From an uncultured Methanomassiliicoccales archaeon (GTDB lineage: Archaea; Thermoplasmatota; Thermoplasmata; Methanomassiliicoccales; Methanomethylophilaceae): 31,101 nucleotides of DNA. The notes below the pieces were generated by a model. That model saw only the letters and a program-made list of their open reading frames with translations, was not told the DNA's origin and searched no databases. Location: positions 1-31,101 of the forward strand of contig CAKQHC010000006.1 in the NCBI GenBank assembly GCA_934234005.1. Reading direction: 5' to 3'. A program made the translations under genes and the position numbers. Positions 15,189 through 23,216 of the stretch are shown piece after piece; the stretch's first letter is position 1; the number at the start of each line of letters is the position of its first letter.

Positions 15189-15196
15189 GTATATAA
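15189..15196 (-). promoter_or_regulatory. TATA box for the ydbS-like gene
   Basis: The minus strand reads TTATATAC, 22 bases before the ATG, giving a leaderless transcript. The same octamer serves ilvD at 16904-16911. Confidence 0.6.
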
Positions 15197-15222
15197 TTTA
15201 TGCAGAACATTCCAACGGAAAA

Positions 15223-16869
15223 TCACTCCAATGATGCTCCGTCGGCACCGCTTGTGACCAGCTTACGGTATTTCTTCTGAACACCGACAACAGGACGCTC
15301 GACAATTTTGACTTCTGACATACGTTTGGCAATTTCATCGTCCGAAAGCCTTACATTGAGACTTCTTGCAGGTATGTCTATGTCTATTATGTCTCCGTCT
15401 CTTACTGCCGCAATCGGTCCGCCTGCATAAGCCTCAGGAGATACGTGTCCTATGGCTCCTCCGCGGGATGCTCCGGAGAATCTTCCGTCGGTGATTAGTG
15501 CCACATCCTCGCCCAAACCGCGACCCATAATCAGACTGGTGGGAGAAAGCATCTCAGGCATACCGGGCGCTCCTTTGGGTCCTTCGTATCTGATGATGAC
15601 TACGTCTCCTGCGACGATGTCACCGGAAGTGATTGCTTTGGCAGCATCGTTCTCACAGTCGAAACATCTGGCCTTTCCGCTGAATTTCATCATTTTAGGA
15701 CTGACGGCAGACTGTTTTATCACAGAACCGTTCGGAGCAATGTTTCCCTTGAGAACTGCGATTCCGCCCTGCATGTGATACGGATTGTCCAAAGGCCTGA
15801 GAACATTGTCGTTGCACACCTTGCCTTTGGAGGCTATCTCTTTTATCGTTTTACCGTTGGCTGTGGGAACATCGTCCAGCATATCCTTCAGAATGCTGAG
15901 AACGGCAGGAATGCCTCCGGCCAAATCGAGATCTTTAATACTGAACGGTCCTCCGGGCCTGAGGCTTGTTATGTGCGGTGTAACACGCGAAATTTCGTCA
16001 AAATCGTCAAGCGTCACAGGACAACCGAAAGCCTTTGATATGGCAGGAAGGTGAAGTGCGGTATTCGTAGATCCGCCTATAGCCATATCGACACGTATCG
16101 CGTTGCGGAATGATTCTCTGCTTATGATGTCGCGCGGTTTGATGTCCTTTTTCACAAGTTCGACTATTCTGCGTCCGGTTTCTCTTGCAATAGACAGCTT
16201 CCTGTTATCGTCGGCAAGGGCAGTGGCACAGCCTGTGAGGGACAGACCGAGAGTCTCGGTAAGACATGCCATGGTATTGGCAGTAAACAATCCGGAACAG
16301 CTTCCGCGGCCGGGACATGCGGAGCATTCAATCTTCTTTAGATAATCGCCGTCCACTTTTCCTGCACTGTATGCACCGACTGCCTCGAAAACAGACTGAA
16401 GATCGAGCGATTTGTCGCCGTCCTTTCCGACTTCCATTGCACCGCCCGTAACGATAAGTCCGGGGACATTCATGGTTCCCATTGCAATCAGCATACCGGG
16501 AGTTACCTTGTCACAGTTACTGACTCCGACCCAACCGTCCAGTGCGTGACCTTCAACCATAACTTCGCAGCAATCGCTGATGACATCCCTGGATATGAGC
16601 GAATACCTCATTCCCTTGTGACCCATTGCTATACCGTCGCAGACAGCAGGGACTCCGAAGACAAACGGTATTCCGCCTGCTTCGATTATACCTTCTTTGA
16701 CAGCATCGACAATCTCGTTGAGATGTATATGTCCGGGAACGATATCATTCCATGAATTTGCAATACCGATGAACGGTTTCTCGAAGTCCGCATCATCCAG
16801 ACCGTCTGCTCTCAGAAGAGATCTTTGAGGTGCTTTGTCCAGACCTGTTTTCACTGCATCACTTCTCAT
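15223..16869 (-). CDS. ilvD: Dihydroxy-acid dehydratase
   Basis: This 548-residue protein is the Fe-S dehydratase of valine, leucine and isoleucine synthesis, converting 2,3-dihydroxy-3-methyl acids to 2-keto acids. Length and motifs are standard: [11 protein letters not shown] with cluster ligand C119, a second cysteine at C185 in [11 protein letters not shown], and C77 in [10 protein letters not shown]-terminal blocks are [24 protein letters not shown] and [13 protein letters not shown]. It has its own TATA box at 16904-16911 and lies downstream of the uS10 terminator. It ends 56 bases before the ydbS-like start, whose promoter lies in that gap. No ilvC or ilvB is adjacent. Confidence 0.95.
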   Translation of the reverse strand: MRSDAVKTGLDKAPQRSLLRADGLDDADFEKPFIGIANSWNDIVPGHIHLNEIVDAVKEGIIEAGGIPFVFGVPAVCDGIAMGHKGMRYSLISRDVISDCCEVMVEGHALDGWVGVSNCDKVTPGMLIAMGTMNVPGLIVTGGAMEVGKDGDKSLDLQSVFEAVGAYSAGKVDGDYLKKIECSACPGRGSCSGLFTANTMACLTETLGLSLTGCATALADDNRKLSIARETGRRIVELVKKDIKPRDIISRESFRNAIRVDMAIGGSTNTALHLPAISKAFGCPVTLDDFDEISRVTPHITSLRPGGPFSIKDLDLAGGIPAVLSILKDMLDDVPTANGKTIKEIASKGKVCNDNVLRPLDNPYHMQGGIAVLKGNIAPNGSVIKQSAVSPKMMKFSGKARCFDCENDAAKAITSGDIVAGDVVIIRYEGPKGAPGMPEMLSPTSLIMGRGLGEDVALITDGRFSGASRGGAIGHVSPEAYAGGPIAAVRDGDIIDIDIPARSLNVRLSDDEIAKRMSEVKIVERPVVGVQKKYRKLVTSGADGASLE

Positions 16870-16897
16870 GTTATCACGTGAATATGATGCAGATAAC
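16870..16897. promoter_or_regulatory. Inverted repeat at the ilvD start (possible operator)
   Basis: GTTATC (16870-16875) and GATAAC (16892-16897) are spaced 22 bases apart start to start, about two helical turns, between the ilvD ATG and its TATA box. A CACGTG palindrome lies between them. The arms are short, so this is tentative. Confidence 0.3.
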
Positions 16898-16903
16898 TGA
16901 TTA

Positions 16904-16911
16904 GTATATAA
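16904..16911 (-). promoter_or_regulatory. TATA box for ilvD
   Basis: TTATATAC on the minus strand predicts transcription from about 16883 and a 14-base leader. Confidence 0.55.
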
Positions 16912-16936
16912 GAAAAACTAATGAATAAAATAAAGT

Positions 16937-16953
16937 GAGGGGATATACCCCTC
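16937..16953 (-). terminator. Hairpin terminator after the str operon
   Basis: A 6-bp stem GAGGGG/CCCCTC with a 5-base loop lies 16 bases past the uS10 stop. On the minus strand it is followed by a T-rich run (ACTTTATTTTATT). Confidence 0.65.
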
Positions 16954-16968
16954 TTTATTGATATGCGA

Positions 16969-17283
16969 TTAGGCGCTGCGGAGCACAATCTCAATGTTGA
17001 CTCCATCGGGAACCTGAATCCTCATGAGCTGCCTGAGGGCACGCTCGTCGGCGTCCAGATCGATGAGTCTCTTGTGAATGCGCATTTCCCAGCGATCCCA
17101 TGTCTCGCTTCCCTCTCCGTCGGGAGATTTCCTGCAGGGGACCTTCAACTTCTTTGTGGGAAGAGGAACGGGTCCGCGAATGTCAACGCCTGTTCTCTGG
17201 GAGATTCCTTTGATTTGGGCGCAGACACTGTCGACCTTTGCAGGATCAGTTCCGCTGAGAGAGATTCTTGCACGCTGTGACAT
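16969..17283 (-). CDS. rps10: Small ribosomal subunit protein uS10
   Basis: This 104-residue protein is ribosomal protein uS10 of the small-subunit head. Family blocks are [49 protein letters not shown] and [13 protein letters not shown]. It is the last gene of the uS12-uS7-EF-2-EF-1 alpha-uS10 operon, its usual archaeal place. The ATG at 17283 was chosen over an in-frame TTG two codons upstream. It lies 26 bases after EF-1 alpha. Confidence 0.96.
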   Translation of the reverse strand: MSQRARISLSGTDPAKVDSVCAQIKGISQRTGVDIRGPVPLPTKKLKVPCRKSPDGEGSETWDRWEMRIHKRLIDLDADERALRQLMRIQVPDGVNIEIVLRSA

Positions 17284-17309
17284 CTTCAATCCCTTGGAAA
17301 GAGATGCGT

Positions 17310-18575
17310 TTATGCCTTCTCAACAGAGATGCACATTCCAGCTGCAACAGTCTGTCCCATATCACGGATGGCGAACCTTCCGAGCGGGGGGAACTCTTTG
17401 GCAGTCTCGATGACCATGGGCTTTGTAGGCTCGAGTTTGACGACTGCGATGTCTCCGGTCTTCAGGAAGTCGGGGTGGTCTGCTTTAACCTGTCCGGACT
17501 TGGGGTCGATGGTCTTGATGAGCTCAACGAACCTGCATGCGGTCTGGGTGGTGTGGCAGTGGAACACAGGTGTGTATCCGACGGTGATGACGGAGGGGTG
17601 GTTCAGAACGACGATCTGAGCCTGGAAGGATTTGGCGACGGACGGCGGGTTGTCGACGGGTCCGGCGACATCTCCCCTCTTGACATCGTTCTTGGCAACT
17701 CCACGGACGTTGAATCCGACGTTGTCTCCAGGAACTGCCTGGGGCATCTGCTCGTGGTGCATCTCGATGGATTTTACCTCTCCCTGTACGTGGGAAGGCT
17801 CGAAGACGACTTTCATGTTGGGCTTGAGGATACCGGTCTCAACACGTCCGACAGGAACGGTTCCGATTCCGGTGATGGTGTAAACATCCTGGATAGGCAG
17901 CCTGAGGGGTTTCTCGGTGTGTTTCTCGGGAACAGTCAGGTTGTCGAGAGCCTGAATGAGTGTGGGGCCCTTGTACCAAGGCATGTTGCTGGAAGCTACC
18001 TTGATGTTGTCTCCTGCGTATGCGGAAACGGGGATGAAGGGGACGACATCGGTCTTGACACCGACCATCTTCATCAGCTTGATCATGGCTTCTTTGGCTT
18101 CGTTGTATTTTGCCTCGTCGTATTTGACTGCGTCCATCTTGTTGATGGCAACGATGATCTGCTTAACACCGAGGGTGGTTGCAAGGAAGACGTGCTCTTT
18201 GGTCTGAGCCTGGGGTCCCTCGATTGCGGAACAGGTGATGATTGCGGCATCTGCCTGGGAGGTACCGGTGATCATGTTCTTGACGAAGTCACGGTGTCCG
18301 GGTGCGTCGATGACGGTGAAGTAGTATTTGTCGGTGTAGAACTTCTTGTGAGCAACATCGATAGTAACTCCTCTCTCCCTCTCCTCCTTGAGTCCGTCCA
18401 TGACCCATGCGAAGTAGAAAGATCCTTTTCCTTTCTCCTCTGCTTCTTTCTTGTATTTTTCGACGATGTGGGGGTCGATTGCACCGGTCTCGAGAAGGAT
18501 CCTTCCGGTAAGGGTGGATTTTCCGTGGTCGACGTGGCCGATGATGACCAGATTCATGTGTTCTTTCTCTGCCAT
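17310..18575 (-). CDS. tuf: Translation elongation factor EF-1 alpha (aEF1A)
   Basis: This 421-residue GTPase delivers aminoacyl-tRNA to the ribosome. GTP-binding motifs are GHVDHGKST near the N-terminus, DAPGHRDF and [20 protein letters not shown] is the switch I region. The following beta-barrels carry [21 protein letters not shown] and [13 protein letters not shown] strong GGAGG site precedes the ATG by 7 bases. A TATA box at 18624-18631 in the 59-base gap after EF-2 suggests an internal promoter, so this abundant factor may be made independently of the upstream genes. Confidence 0.97.
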   Translation of the reverse strand: MAEKEHMNLVIIGHVDHGKSTLTGRILLETGAIDPHIVEKYKKEAEEKGKGSFYFAWVMDGLKEERERGVTIDVAHKKFYTDKYYFTVIDAPGHRDFVKNMITGTSQADAAIITCSAIEGPQAQTKEHVFLATTLGVKQIIVAINKMDAVKYDEAKYNEAKEAMIKLMKMVGVKTDVVPFIPVSAYAGDNIKVASSNMPWYKGPTLIQALDNLTVPEKHTEKPLRLPIQDVYTITGIGTVPVGRVETGILKPNMKVVFEPSHVQGEVKSIEMHHEQMPQAVPGDNVGFNVRGVAKNDVKRGDVAGPVDNPPSVAKSFQAQIVVLNHPSVITVGYTPVFHCHTTQTACRFVELIKTIDPKSGQVKADHPDFLKTGDIAVVKLEPTKPMVIETAKEFPPLGRFAIRDMGQTVAAGMCISVEKA

Positions 18576-18623
18576 ATTTTTTCCTCCGTTTGTGGAATGT
18601 GCTAGATGTGGTAAAGGTGTTTG

Positions 18624-18631
18624 ATATATAA
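18624..18631 (-). promoter_or_regulatory. Internal TATA box for EF-1 alpha
   Basis: The minus strand reads TTATATAT just after the EF-2 stop codon. It predicts transcription from about 18602, leaving a leader of about 27 bases with the GGAGG site. Confidence 0.55.
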
Positions 18632-18634
18632 GGT

Positions 18635-20875
18635 TTACAGACCAGAGTAATACTTGTCGTCGTAAGGCTCGGGGTTGAGTCCCTTACGGGTCCTGATCTC
18701 AGTGACGATCTTCTTCTGAAGATCGGGCATCAGCTGCTTGAATCCTGCGTTCTCGATAGACCAGATTGCACGTCCCTGCGTGGATCCGCGGACATCGGAT
18801 GAGAATCCGAACATATCTGCAACGGGTACTTCCGCGGTGACGGTCGAATCTGCGCCGTCCTGTCCCATCTCAAGGATGGTTCCGCGGCGCTGGTTGATCA
18901 GGTTGACAGCTCCTCCCATGTAGTCCGGGGGAACGCTGATGAAGAGCTTCTGCATAGGCTCAAGGAGAATCCTTCCGGCCTGACACATGGCTCCGTATAT
19001 ACCGTCCCTGACTGCGGGAATGATCTGTGCGGGTCCCCTGTGGATGGTATCCTCGTGAAGCTTGGCATCCATAAGGCAAACCTTGAGTCCTGCGACCTTC
19101 TCGTTTGCAAGAGGTCCTCTCATCATGGCTTCCTCAAAGGACTGCTTTACAAGTTCCATGGTCTCGTGAAGGTACTGAATACCTTTGGTGCAGTCTATGA
19201 GAACGTTGTTGTTCTTGAATGCAACGACACCTTTGGCTTCTACGTCACTCATTCCGAGGTCCATCAGCTGTTTGGCCAGGGCCTTGGGGTCCTTAATCTT
19301 GGAATCAACATCGATTTCACCCTTGTGGATGGCTTCTTTGACAGACTCCTCGAGAGGACTGACGATGAAGTAGAATTTGTTGTGCTTGTTGGGCGACTTT
19401 CCCTCGAACTCGTTGGGGTTTGCTCCTTTGACGGATTCCTGGTACACAACAATCGGAGGGGATGCGACGATGTCGACACCCTGCTCGTTCTTGATCCTGT
19501 ACTCGGTAATCTCAAGGTGCAGCTCACCCATTCCGGACATAAGGTGTTCTCCGGTTTCGTTATTGATTTCGATGCTGAGAGACGGGTCTGCCTTTGCGAT
19601 GGTTCTGAGAACCTCGACGAGCTTGGGCAGATCTGCCATGTTCTTGGCTTCGATAGCTTTTGTAATAACGGGTTCGGAGTAGTGAGTCATCTTCTCGAAA
19701 GGCTCCATGTCTTTAATAGAAGACACAGTGCTTCCTGCGATGGCATCCTTGAGTCCGGTGAGTGCGACGATGTTTCCGGCTTTACACTCCTCGATGGGGG
19801 TCCTGTCTGCTCCGACCATCAGTGCGACGGTCTGAACACGCTGGGGTGCGTTGACTCCCGAAATGTAAAGGGTCTGACCTTTCTTGACGGTACCGGAGAA
19901 CAGCCTTCCGATAGCAATCTCTCCGGCCTGTTTGTCCATGATGATTTTGGTAACCATCATAGCAACCTCTCCGTTGGGGTCGCAGTTGAGCATGTTCTGT
20001 CCGATGGACGATTTGAGGTCTCCTTTCCAGATGGTGGGGATACGGACCTTCTGTGAGTCGACGGGGTTGGGGATGTGGTTAATCGCCATCTCGAGTGCGA
20101 CATCAGCGAGAGGAATGATCTGTGCGAGTTCTTTCTGTCCGTCTTCTTTGGCGCAGTACTCGAACACCTTTGTAAGGTTCATTCCCATCTTTTTGAGCTC
20201 GGGTCTCTGAAGGTAGGGTATGGAGACTGCCCAGTTGTTGTACGCGGATCCGAGAGCCACTGTACCGTCCTGGAGACTGACCTGCCACTGCTTGTTAAGG
20301 GGAGCGGGCAGGATGTCGGCAATCTTCTTGTTGAACTCGGTGATGATTTTGGAGAATTTATCAATCATCATCTGAGGCGTGAGCTGCTGTTCGACGATAG
20401 CCCTGTCGACCTTGTTGATGAACAGCATAGGCCTGACCCTCTCTTTGAGAGCCTGCCTTATAACTGTCTCGGTCTGAGGCATAATTCCCTCGACTGCACA
20501 GCACAGAATGTAAACTCCGTCAAGAGCCCTCATAGCTCTGGTAACGTCTCCGCCGAAGTCGACGTGACCGGGGGTATCGATGAGGTTGACGAGGTAGTGC
20601 TTAACAGTCTTGGATCCGGGTTCCCTGTAAGGAACAACCATTGCGGCAGATGCTGCGTTGATGGTGATTCCTCTTGCGGCCTCCTGATCGTCGTAATCAA
20701 GCAGACGCTGCTCTCCGGCAGTCTCGGAAGACATCATACCTGCACCGGCAATCAGATTGTCGGAGAAAGTGGTCTTTCCGTGATCGATATGCGCTGCGGT
20801 ACCGAGGTTTCTGATGAGAGTCTGATCCTTCATCAGCTCGACCGCTTTCTTTGCGTTGTCCTCTCTGCGTCCCAT
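18635..20875 (-). CDS. fusA: Translation elongation factor EF-2 (aEF2)
   Basis: This 746-residue GTPase drives ribosomal translocation. The G1 motif [12 protein letters not shown] (from about residue 28), [21 protein letters not shown] and NKVDRA are all present. The domain IV tip reads [16 protein letters not shown], and its H612 is the histidine that is converted to diphthamide in archaea and eukaryotes. The ATG at 20875 was chosen over a GTG two codons upstream because an AAAGGTG stands about 8 bases before it. The gene is 23 bases after uS7. Confidence 0.97.
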   Translation of the reverse strand: MGRREDNAKKAVELMKDQTLIRNLGTAAHIDHGKTTFSDNLIAGAGMMSSETAGEQRLLDYDDQEAARGITINAASAAMVVPYREPGSKTVKHYLVNLIDTPGHVDFGGDVTRAMRALDGVYILCCAVEGIMPQTETVIRQALKERVRPMLFINKVDRAIVEQQLTPQMMIDKFSKIITEFNKKIADILPAPLNKQWQVSLQDGTVALGSAYNNWAVSIPYLQRPELKKMGMNLTKVFEYCAKEDGQKELAQIIPLADVALEMAINHIPNPVDSQKVRIPTIWKGDLKSSIGQNMLNCDPNGEVAMMVTKIIMDKQAGEIAIGRLFSGTVKKGQTLYISGVNAPQRVQTVALMVGADRTPIEECKAGNIVALTGLKDAIAGSTVSSIKDMEPFEKMTHYSEPVITKAIEAKNMADLPKLVEVLRTIAKADPSLSIEINNETGEHLMSGMGELHLEITEYRIKNEQGVDIVASPPIVVYQESVKGANPNEFEGKSPNKHNKFYFIVSPLEESVKEAIHKGEIDVDSKIKDPKALAKQLMDLGMSDVEAKGVVAFKNNNVLIDCTKGIQYLHETMELVKQSFEEAMMRGPLANEKVAGLKVCLMDAKLHEDTIHRGPAQIIPAVRDGIYGAMCQAGRILLEPMQKLFISVPPDYMGGAVNLINQRRGTILEMGQDGADSTVTAEVPVADMFGFSSDVRGSTQGRAIWSIENAGFKQLMPDLQKKIVTEIRTRKGLNPEPYDDKYYSGL

Positions 20876-20898
20876 GTTCACACACCTTTATGTTATAA

Positions 20899-21483
20899 TC
20901 ATCTTGCGGACTGGGCGACACGCTCGACTTCTTCCTTCTTGGCGACGGCATAAGAAGTCATGTCCCCTTTGGCGGCGAGCATAATCTCGTCGGCAAGACA
21001 TTCGTAGATGGGTTTCTTGTTTTTGGAAGAAGCTGCAACGACACCGGTGCTTATGTTGCGCAGTGCGATGTCGAGCCTCCTCTGAGGGGACACATCGACG
21101 GCTTTGGGAACGGAAATTCCTCCGAACTGCAGCCTGGTGACTTCCTCACGGGGAGCGGCGTTCTCAAGACCCTCGACAAGAACCTGAATGGGGTTCTTTT
21201 TGGTCTTGGCTGCGACGATGTCGAAAGCCTGTGCAACGGTCTTGTATGCTTTCATCTTCTTTCCGGTGTACTTCTCGGTCCTCATGATGTTGTTGATAAG
21301 CCTCTCAACGATGCTGAGTTTGGACTTTCCGAACCACCTGTTTGCGTGTTTTCCACCGGAGTGGGGAACATTGGTAGGCGTGAGATCGATGTACTTTGCG
21401 AGACCGCCGTCGTTGACGACAACCTCGGTAGTGTCGTATTTTCCGAAGATGAGTGCTTTCTGTGCTACGATTTCGTCTGCCAT
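20899..21483 (-). CDS. rps7: Small ribosomal subunit protein uS7
   Basis: This 194-residue protein is ribosomal protein uS7 of the small-subunit head. Archaeal family blocks are LIFGKYDTTEVVV, YIDLTPTNVPHSGGKHANR, KSKLSIVERLINNIMR and VSPQRRLDIALRNIS. An in-frame ATG at 21492, three codons upstream, would form an ATGA overlap with the uS12 stop; the choice between the two starts is open. The frame stays open far upstream across uS12, but that part is not uS7-like. Confidence 0.95.
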   Translation of the reverse strand: MADEIVAQKALIFGKYDTTEVVVNDGGLAKYIDLTPTNVPHSGGKHANRWFGKSKLSIVERLINNIMRTEKYTGKKMKAYKTVAQAFDIVAAKTKKNPIQVLVEGLENAAPREEVTRLQFGGISVPKAVDVSPQRRLDIALRNISTGVVAASSKNKKPIYECLADEIMLAAKGDMTSYAVAKKEEVERVAQSAR

Positions 21484-21488
21484 TTGAA

Positions 21489-21917
21489 TCATCTCACGGG
21501 TTTGTCGGTTCTTCCCCTGACCATTTCGTTCAGAGAAACATTGTTGACTTTGATAACTTTGTAACGGACTCCGGGGATATCTCCGTAAGACCTTCCCATA
21601 CGTCCGCCGATACCTTCTACCATAACTTCGTCGTGTTCGTCGATGAAGTTGATAGCACCGTCTCCGACGGCGAATGCGGTAATCTGACGTCCGTTTTTGA
21701 TAAGTTGTACTTTGACGCATTTACGGATAGCGGAGTTGGGCTGTTTAGCTTCGATTCCCACTTTCTCGAGAACGATTCCGCGAGCCTGTGCAGATCCTTC
21801 AAGAGGATCGGATTTCTCCCTGAGCTTGAGGACTCTCTTCTTGTATCCGCGGTCGAGCCAGCGGAACTTCTGACGATCCTCCTTCATTTTTCTGGCGGTG
21901 TAAAGACCATTTCCCAT
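21489..21917 (-). CDS. rps12: Small ribosomal subunit protein uS12
   Basis: This 142-residue protein is the archaeal/eukaryotic form of uS12, which shapes decoding fidelity. Blocks are [60 protein letters not shown] and [16 protein letters not shown]. An AGGTGA site lies 5 bases before the ATG. It is first in the str operon, behind a leader of about 70 bases with strong symmetry. The usual archaeal upstream genes (rpoA2, L30e, nusA) are absent. Confidence 0.96.
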   Translation of the reverse strand: MGNGLYTARKMKEDRQKFRWLDRGYKKRVLKLREKSDPLEGSAQARGIVLEKVGIEAKQPNSAIRKCVKVQLIKNGRQITAFAVGDGAINFIDEHDEVMVEGIGGRMGRSYGDIPGVRYKVIKVNNVSLNEMVRGRTDKPVR

Positions 21918-21922
21918 TTAAT

Positions 21923-21979
21923 TCACCTATTTTGATTGCGACCCGTACGGGTCCGGTGCACCGACGAGACGTCGAGCAT
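21923..21979 (-). CDS. Possible 18-codon upstream ORF in the str operon leader
   Basis: An ATG about 8 bases after the predicted transcription start opens a frame of 18 codons (MLDVSSVHRTRTGRNQNR). It ends in a TGA that forms part of the uS12 AGGTGA site, 5 bases before the uS12 ATG. It contains all three leader palindromes. Position and Arg-rich content suggest a translated leader peptide, but a frame this short may be chance. Confidence 0.25.
   Translation of the reverse strand: MLDVSSVHRTRTGRNQNR
21940..21974. promoter_or_regulatory. Three consecutive palindromes in the str operon leader
   Basis: GACCCGTACGGGTC (21940-21953), CGGTGCACCG (21954-21963) and CGACG-AGA-CGTCG (21962-21974) are each perfectly symmetric and directly abut or overlap. 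They lie between the predicted transcription start (about 21987) and the uS12 ATG. In RNA the first and third can form hairpins. They could bind a ribosomal protein or a DNA-binding regulator. Confidence 0.5.
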
Positions 21980-22008
21980 CTTAATCAAAGCAGGCTAGCC
22001 GTACCCTC

Positions 22009-22016
22009 TATAAATA
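22009..22016 (-). promoter_or_regulatory. TATA box for the str operon
   Basis: The minus strand reads TATTTATA, 13 bases past the aminotransferase stop. It predicts transcription from about 21987. Confidence 0.6.
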
Positions 22017-22028
22017 ACCACGTATGAG

Positions 22029-23216
22029 TTAATGTCCGCCGTACAGATCCCTGCAGGCCTCCCCCAGGATGCGCATGCCCTTGTCTATCGCTTCGGGACC
22101 GGGCGTGGCGTAATTCAGACGAATCGTATTCTCCCCTCCGCGCACATGGAACGGCTTTCCGGGCATAACTACCAAACCGCGGTCTATGCAAAGTTTGTGG
22201 AGGGCCATCGCATCCGTGCCTTTCGGCGTTCTGAGCCAGACAAACATGCCTCCGTCAGGACGGTTCCAGGATACCGTATCCGGAAGACAGTCTTCCATGG
22301 AATTCAGGAACAAATCCCTTTTATCCCTGTATCCGCGCCTGATTGCGTCCAGATATCTGTCATAATCGTTATTGCGGAGAAATCTGTCGATTACCCTCTG
22401 GCAAAAAGTATTGGACTGCAACGATGCGGCTTCCATCGAACGCGATGCGCGGGAGTGCATCCATTCGGGAGCCACCATCCACCCGACCCTCATACCCGGA
22501 GATATCGTCTTCGAAAACGATCCCGTGAGAACCGTGTTATCGTATGCCATAGACTTCATGACGGAACGTCTGGTACCTTCGAACCCCAATTCCCCGTAGG
22601 CGTCGTCCTCTATCATCAGACATCCGCTGTCGCTGATAACGGATGCTACCTCTTTCCTGCATTCCTCGGAATAAGTCAGCCCCGTAGGGTTCTGATGATT
22701 GGGTATCGAATAAAACAGCTTGGCACCCCTGGAAACGGATGCTGCGAGTTCGGCACAATCCGGCCCGTCCGTACCTATGTCGACGGGATCGAAAACCGGC
22801 CCGTACGAAGAAAAGGCCTGCAGTGCGCCGAGATAACCGGGATTCTCGACGGCCATCCTGTCGCCGCGGTTGATGAACATGCGGCTTATAAGGTCGAAAC
22901 ACTCCTGGGAGCCGTTGGTTATGAAGATATCGTCGGCATCCGCATCGACACACAGTACTCTGCGGCAACGCTCGGCTATACGTTCTCTTAAAGGCATGTA
23001 TCCGACCGTCGAACCGTATTGCAGAGATTCTGCCGCGTCTTCGGACAATACTTCGTACACGGCATCGGAAACTGCTTTCGGATTCAGCATCCTGTTGTCG
23101 GGAAGACCTGTGGCAAACGAAAGCATACCCGGTCTGGCCGCAACATCGACCAGACTCATTATGAACGAATCCATCGTCCCTTCGGCCGCTTCCGAAAATG
23201 ACGGTACGCGCATCAT
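22029..23216 (-). CDS. PLP-dependent aminotransferase, class I/II (LysN/ARO8-like)
   Basis: This 395-residue fold-type I aminotransferase has PLP-lysine K236 in TGSFSKTISPGMRVGW, N176 in NHQNPTGL, D204/D205 and Y207 in IEDDAYGEL, and a C-terminal arginine in TIRLNYA. Early blocks SFATGLPDNR and YGSTVGYMPLRERIAER place it with 2-aminoadipate/aromatic aminotransferases of the LysN, ARO8 and MocR-domain type. It has no DNA-binding domain. The window lacks another aromatic aminotransferase for the tyrosine pathway, so that is one plausible job; aminoadipate, branched-chain or alanine substrates are alternatives. Its ATG overlaps the stop of the 631-residue gene upstream (ATGA), so the two are probably co-translated. 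Confidence 0.85.
   Translation of the reverse strand: MMRVPSFSEAAEGTMDSFIMSLVDVAARPGMLSFATGLPDNRMLNPKAVSDAVYEVLSEDAAESLQYGSTVGYMPLRERIAERCRRVLCVDADADDIFITNGSQECFDLISRMFINRGDRMAVENPGYLGALQAFSSYGPVFDPVDIGTDGPDCAELAASVSRGAKLFYSIPNHQNPTGLTYSEECRKEVASVISDSGCLMIEDDAYGELGFEGTRRSVMKSMAYDNTVLTGSFSKTISPGMRVGWMVAPEWMHSRASRSMEAASLQSNTFCQRVIDRFLRNNDYDRYLDAIRRGYRDKRDLFLNSMEDCLPDTVSWNRPDGGMFVWLRTPKGTDAMALHKLCIDRGLVVMPGKPFHVRGGENTIRLNYATPGPEAIDKGMRILGEACRDLYGGH

Noticed and set aside
17268..18605. 445-codon open frame antisense to EF-1 alpha, and similar long frames opposite EF-2 (19040-20056, 20075-20953)
   Set aside because: They mirror highly biased codon use in abundant translation factors; the translations are Asp/Gly/Val-rich and resemble no protein.
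21484..21720. N-terminal extension of uS7 across uS12
   Set aside because: The extension is very Arg-rich and out of frame with uS12; archaeal uS7 starts at about 21483.
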